DNA of 5,074 bases, taken from assembly GCA_025997595.1 (NCBI GenBank), contig BNUU01000064.1, positions 1 through 5,074 of the forward strand, given 5' to 3'. The stretch comes from Spirochaetia bacterium. Its GTDB lineage: Bacteria > Spirochaetota > Spirochaetia > Treponematales > Breznakiellaceae. The notes below the pieces were generated by a model that was not told the origin of the DNA, did not search any database, and saw only the letters and a list, made by a program, of their open reading frames with translations. This document shows, one piece after another, positions 5,059-5,074 of the stretch (position 1 is its first letter; each line of letters starts with the position of its first letter). The translations under genes and the position numbers were made by a program.

Positions 5059-5074
5059 GACAGCCCCGTAATGC
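5055..5074 (-). CDS. Possible 3' end of the gene upstream of recR (ybaB/ebfC candidate)
   Basis: On the minus strand one frame entering from the window edge reads I-T-G-L-S and then stops with TGA at 5057-5055, sharing GTGA with the recR start. Four-base stop/start overlaps are typical of bacterial operons. The gene that usually precedes recR is ybaB/ebfC, often after dnaX. Only five codons are visible, so neither the reality of the gene nor its identity can be shown from this window. The name rests on conserved gene order alone. Confidence 0.35.

Overview
The window looks like spirochaete chromosome, most likely a treponeme of the termite-gut type (inference). Three things point that way: a secreted protein that joins a cyclophilin to an FKBP, an arrangement known from treponemes; an ApbE protein that is a lipoprotein with a spirochaete-like relaxed lipobox; and a GC-rich, housekeeping-type gene layout. 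No rRNA, tRNA, CRISPR array, transposase or phage gene is visible.

Layout. Positions 1-196 are non-coding: an AT-rich stretch, then an abrupt GC-rich, hairpin-forming block at 121-180. Positions 197-517 carry two tiny membrane-protein genes in tandem, 75 and 29 codons. Positions 518-649 are a non-coding gap with one perfect 7-bp hairpin. Then come apbE (650-1705, +), a cyclophilin-FKBP fusion (1688-2722, -) whose 3' end overlaps apbE, a 61-bp divergent promoter region, an unrecognised 546-residue protein with a Lys/Ala-rich and Pro-rich insert (2784-4424, +), and recR (4465-5058, -). The first bases of recR overlap the stop codon of what is probably the preceding operon gene, perhaps the ybaB/ebfC homologue.

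Functions. ApbE should attach FMN to periplasmic flavoproteins or process FAD outside the inner membrane. The immunophilin should catalyse prolyl isomerisation of exported proteins. RecR belongs to the RecFOR recombinational repair pathway. These genes do not form one pathway: they are transcribed convergently or divergently and each appears to have its own promoter. The function of the small membrane pair and of the 546-residue protein is unknown.

Most notable signal. Every gene here that starts a transcript (197, 650, 2722, 2784) has a -10-like hexamer ending only 5-6 bases before its start codon and no usable Shine-Dalgarno sequence. The one clear operon-internal gene (428) has a textbook AAGGAG. 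This pattern predicts leaderless mRNAs as the normal mode for first genes in this genome. The divergent promoter region is also flanked by a perfect 8-bp inverted repeat that places nearly the same sequence at both start codons.
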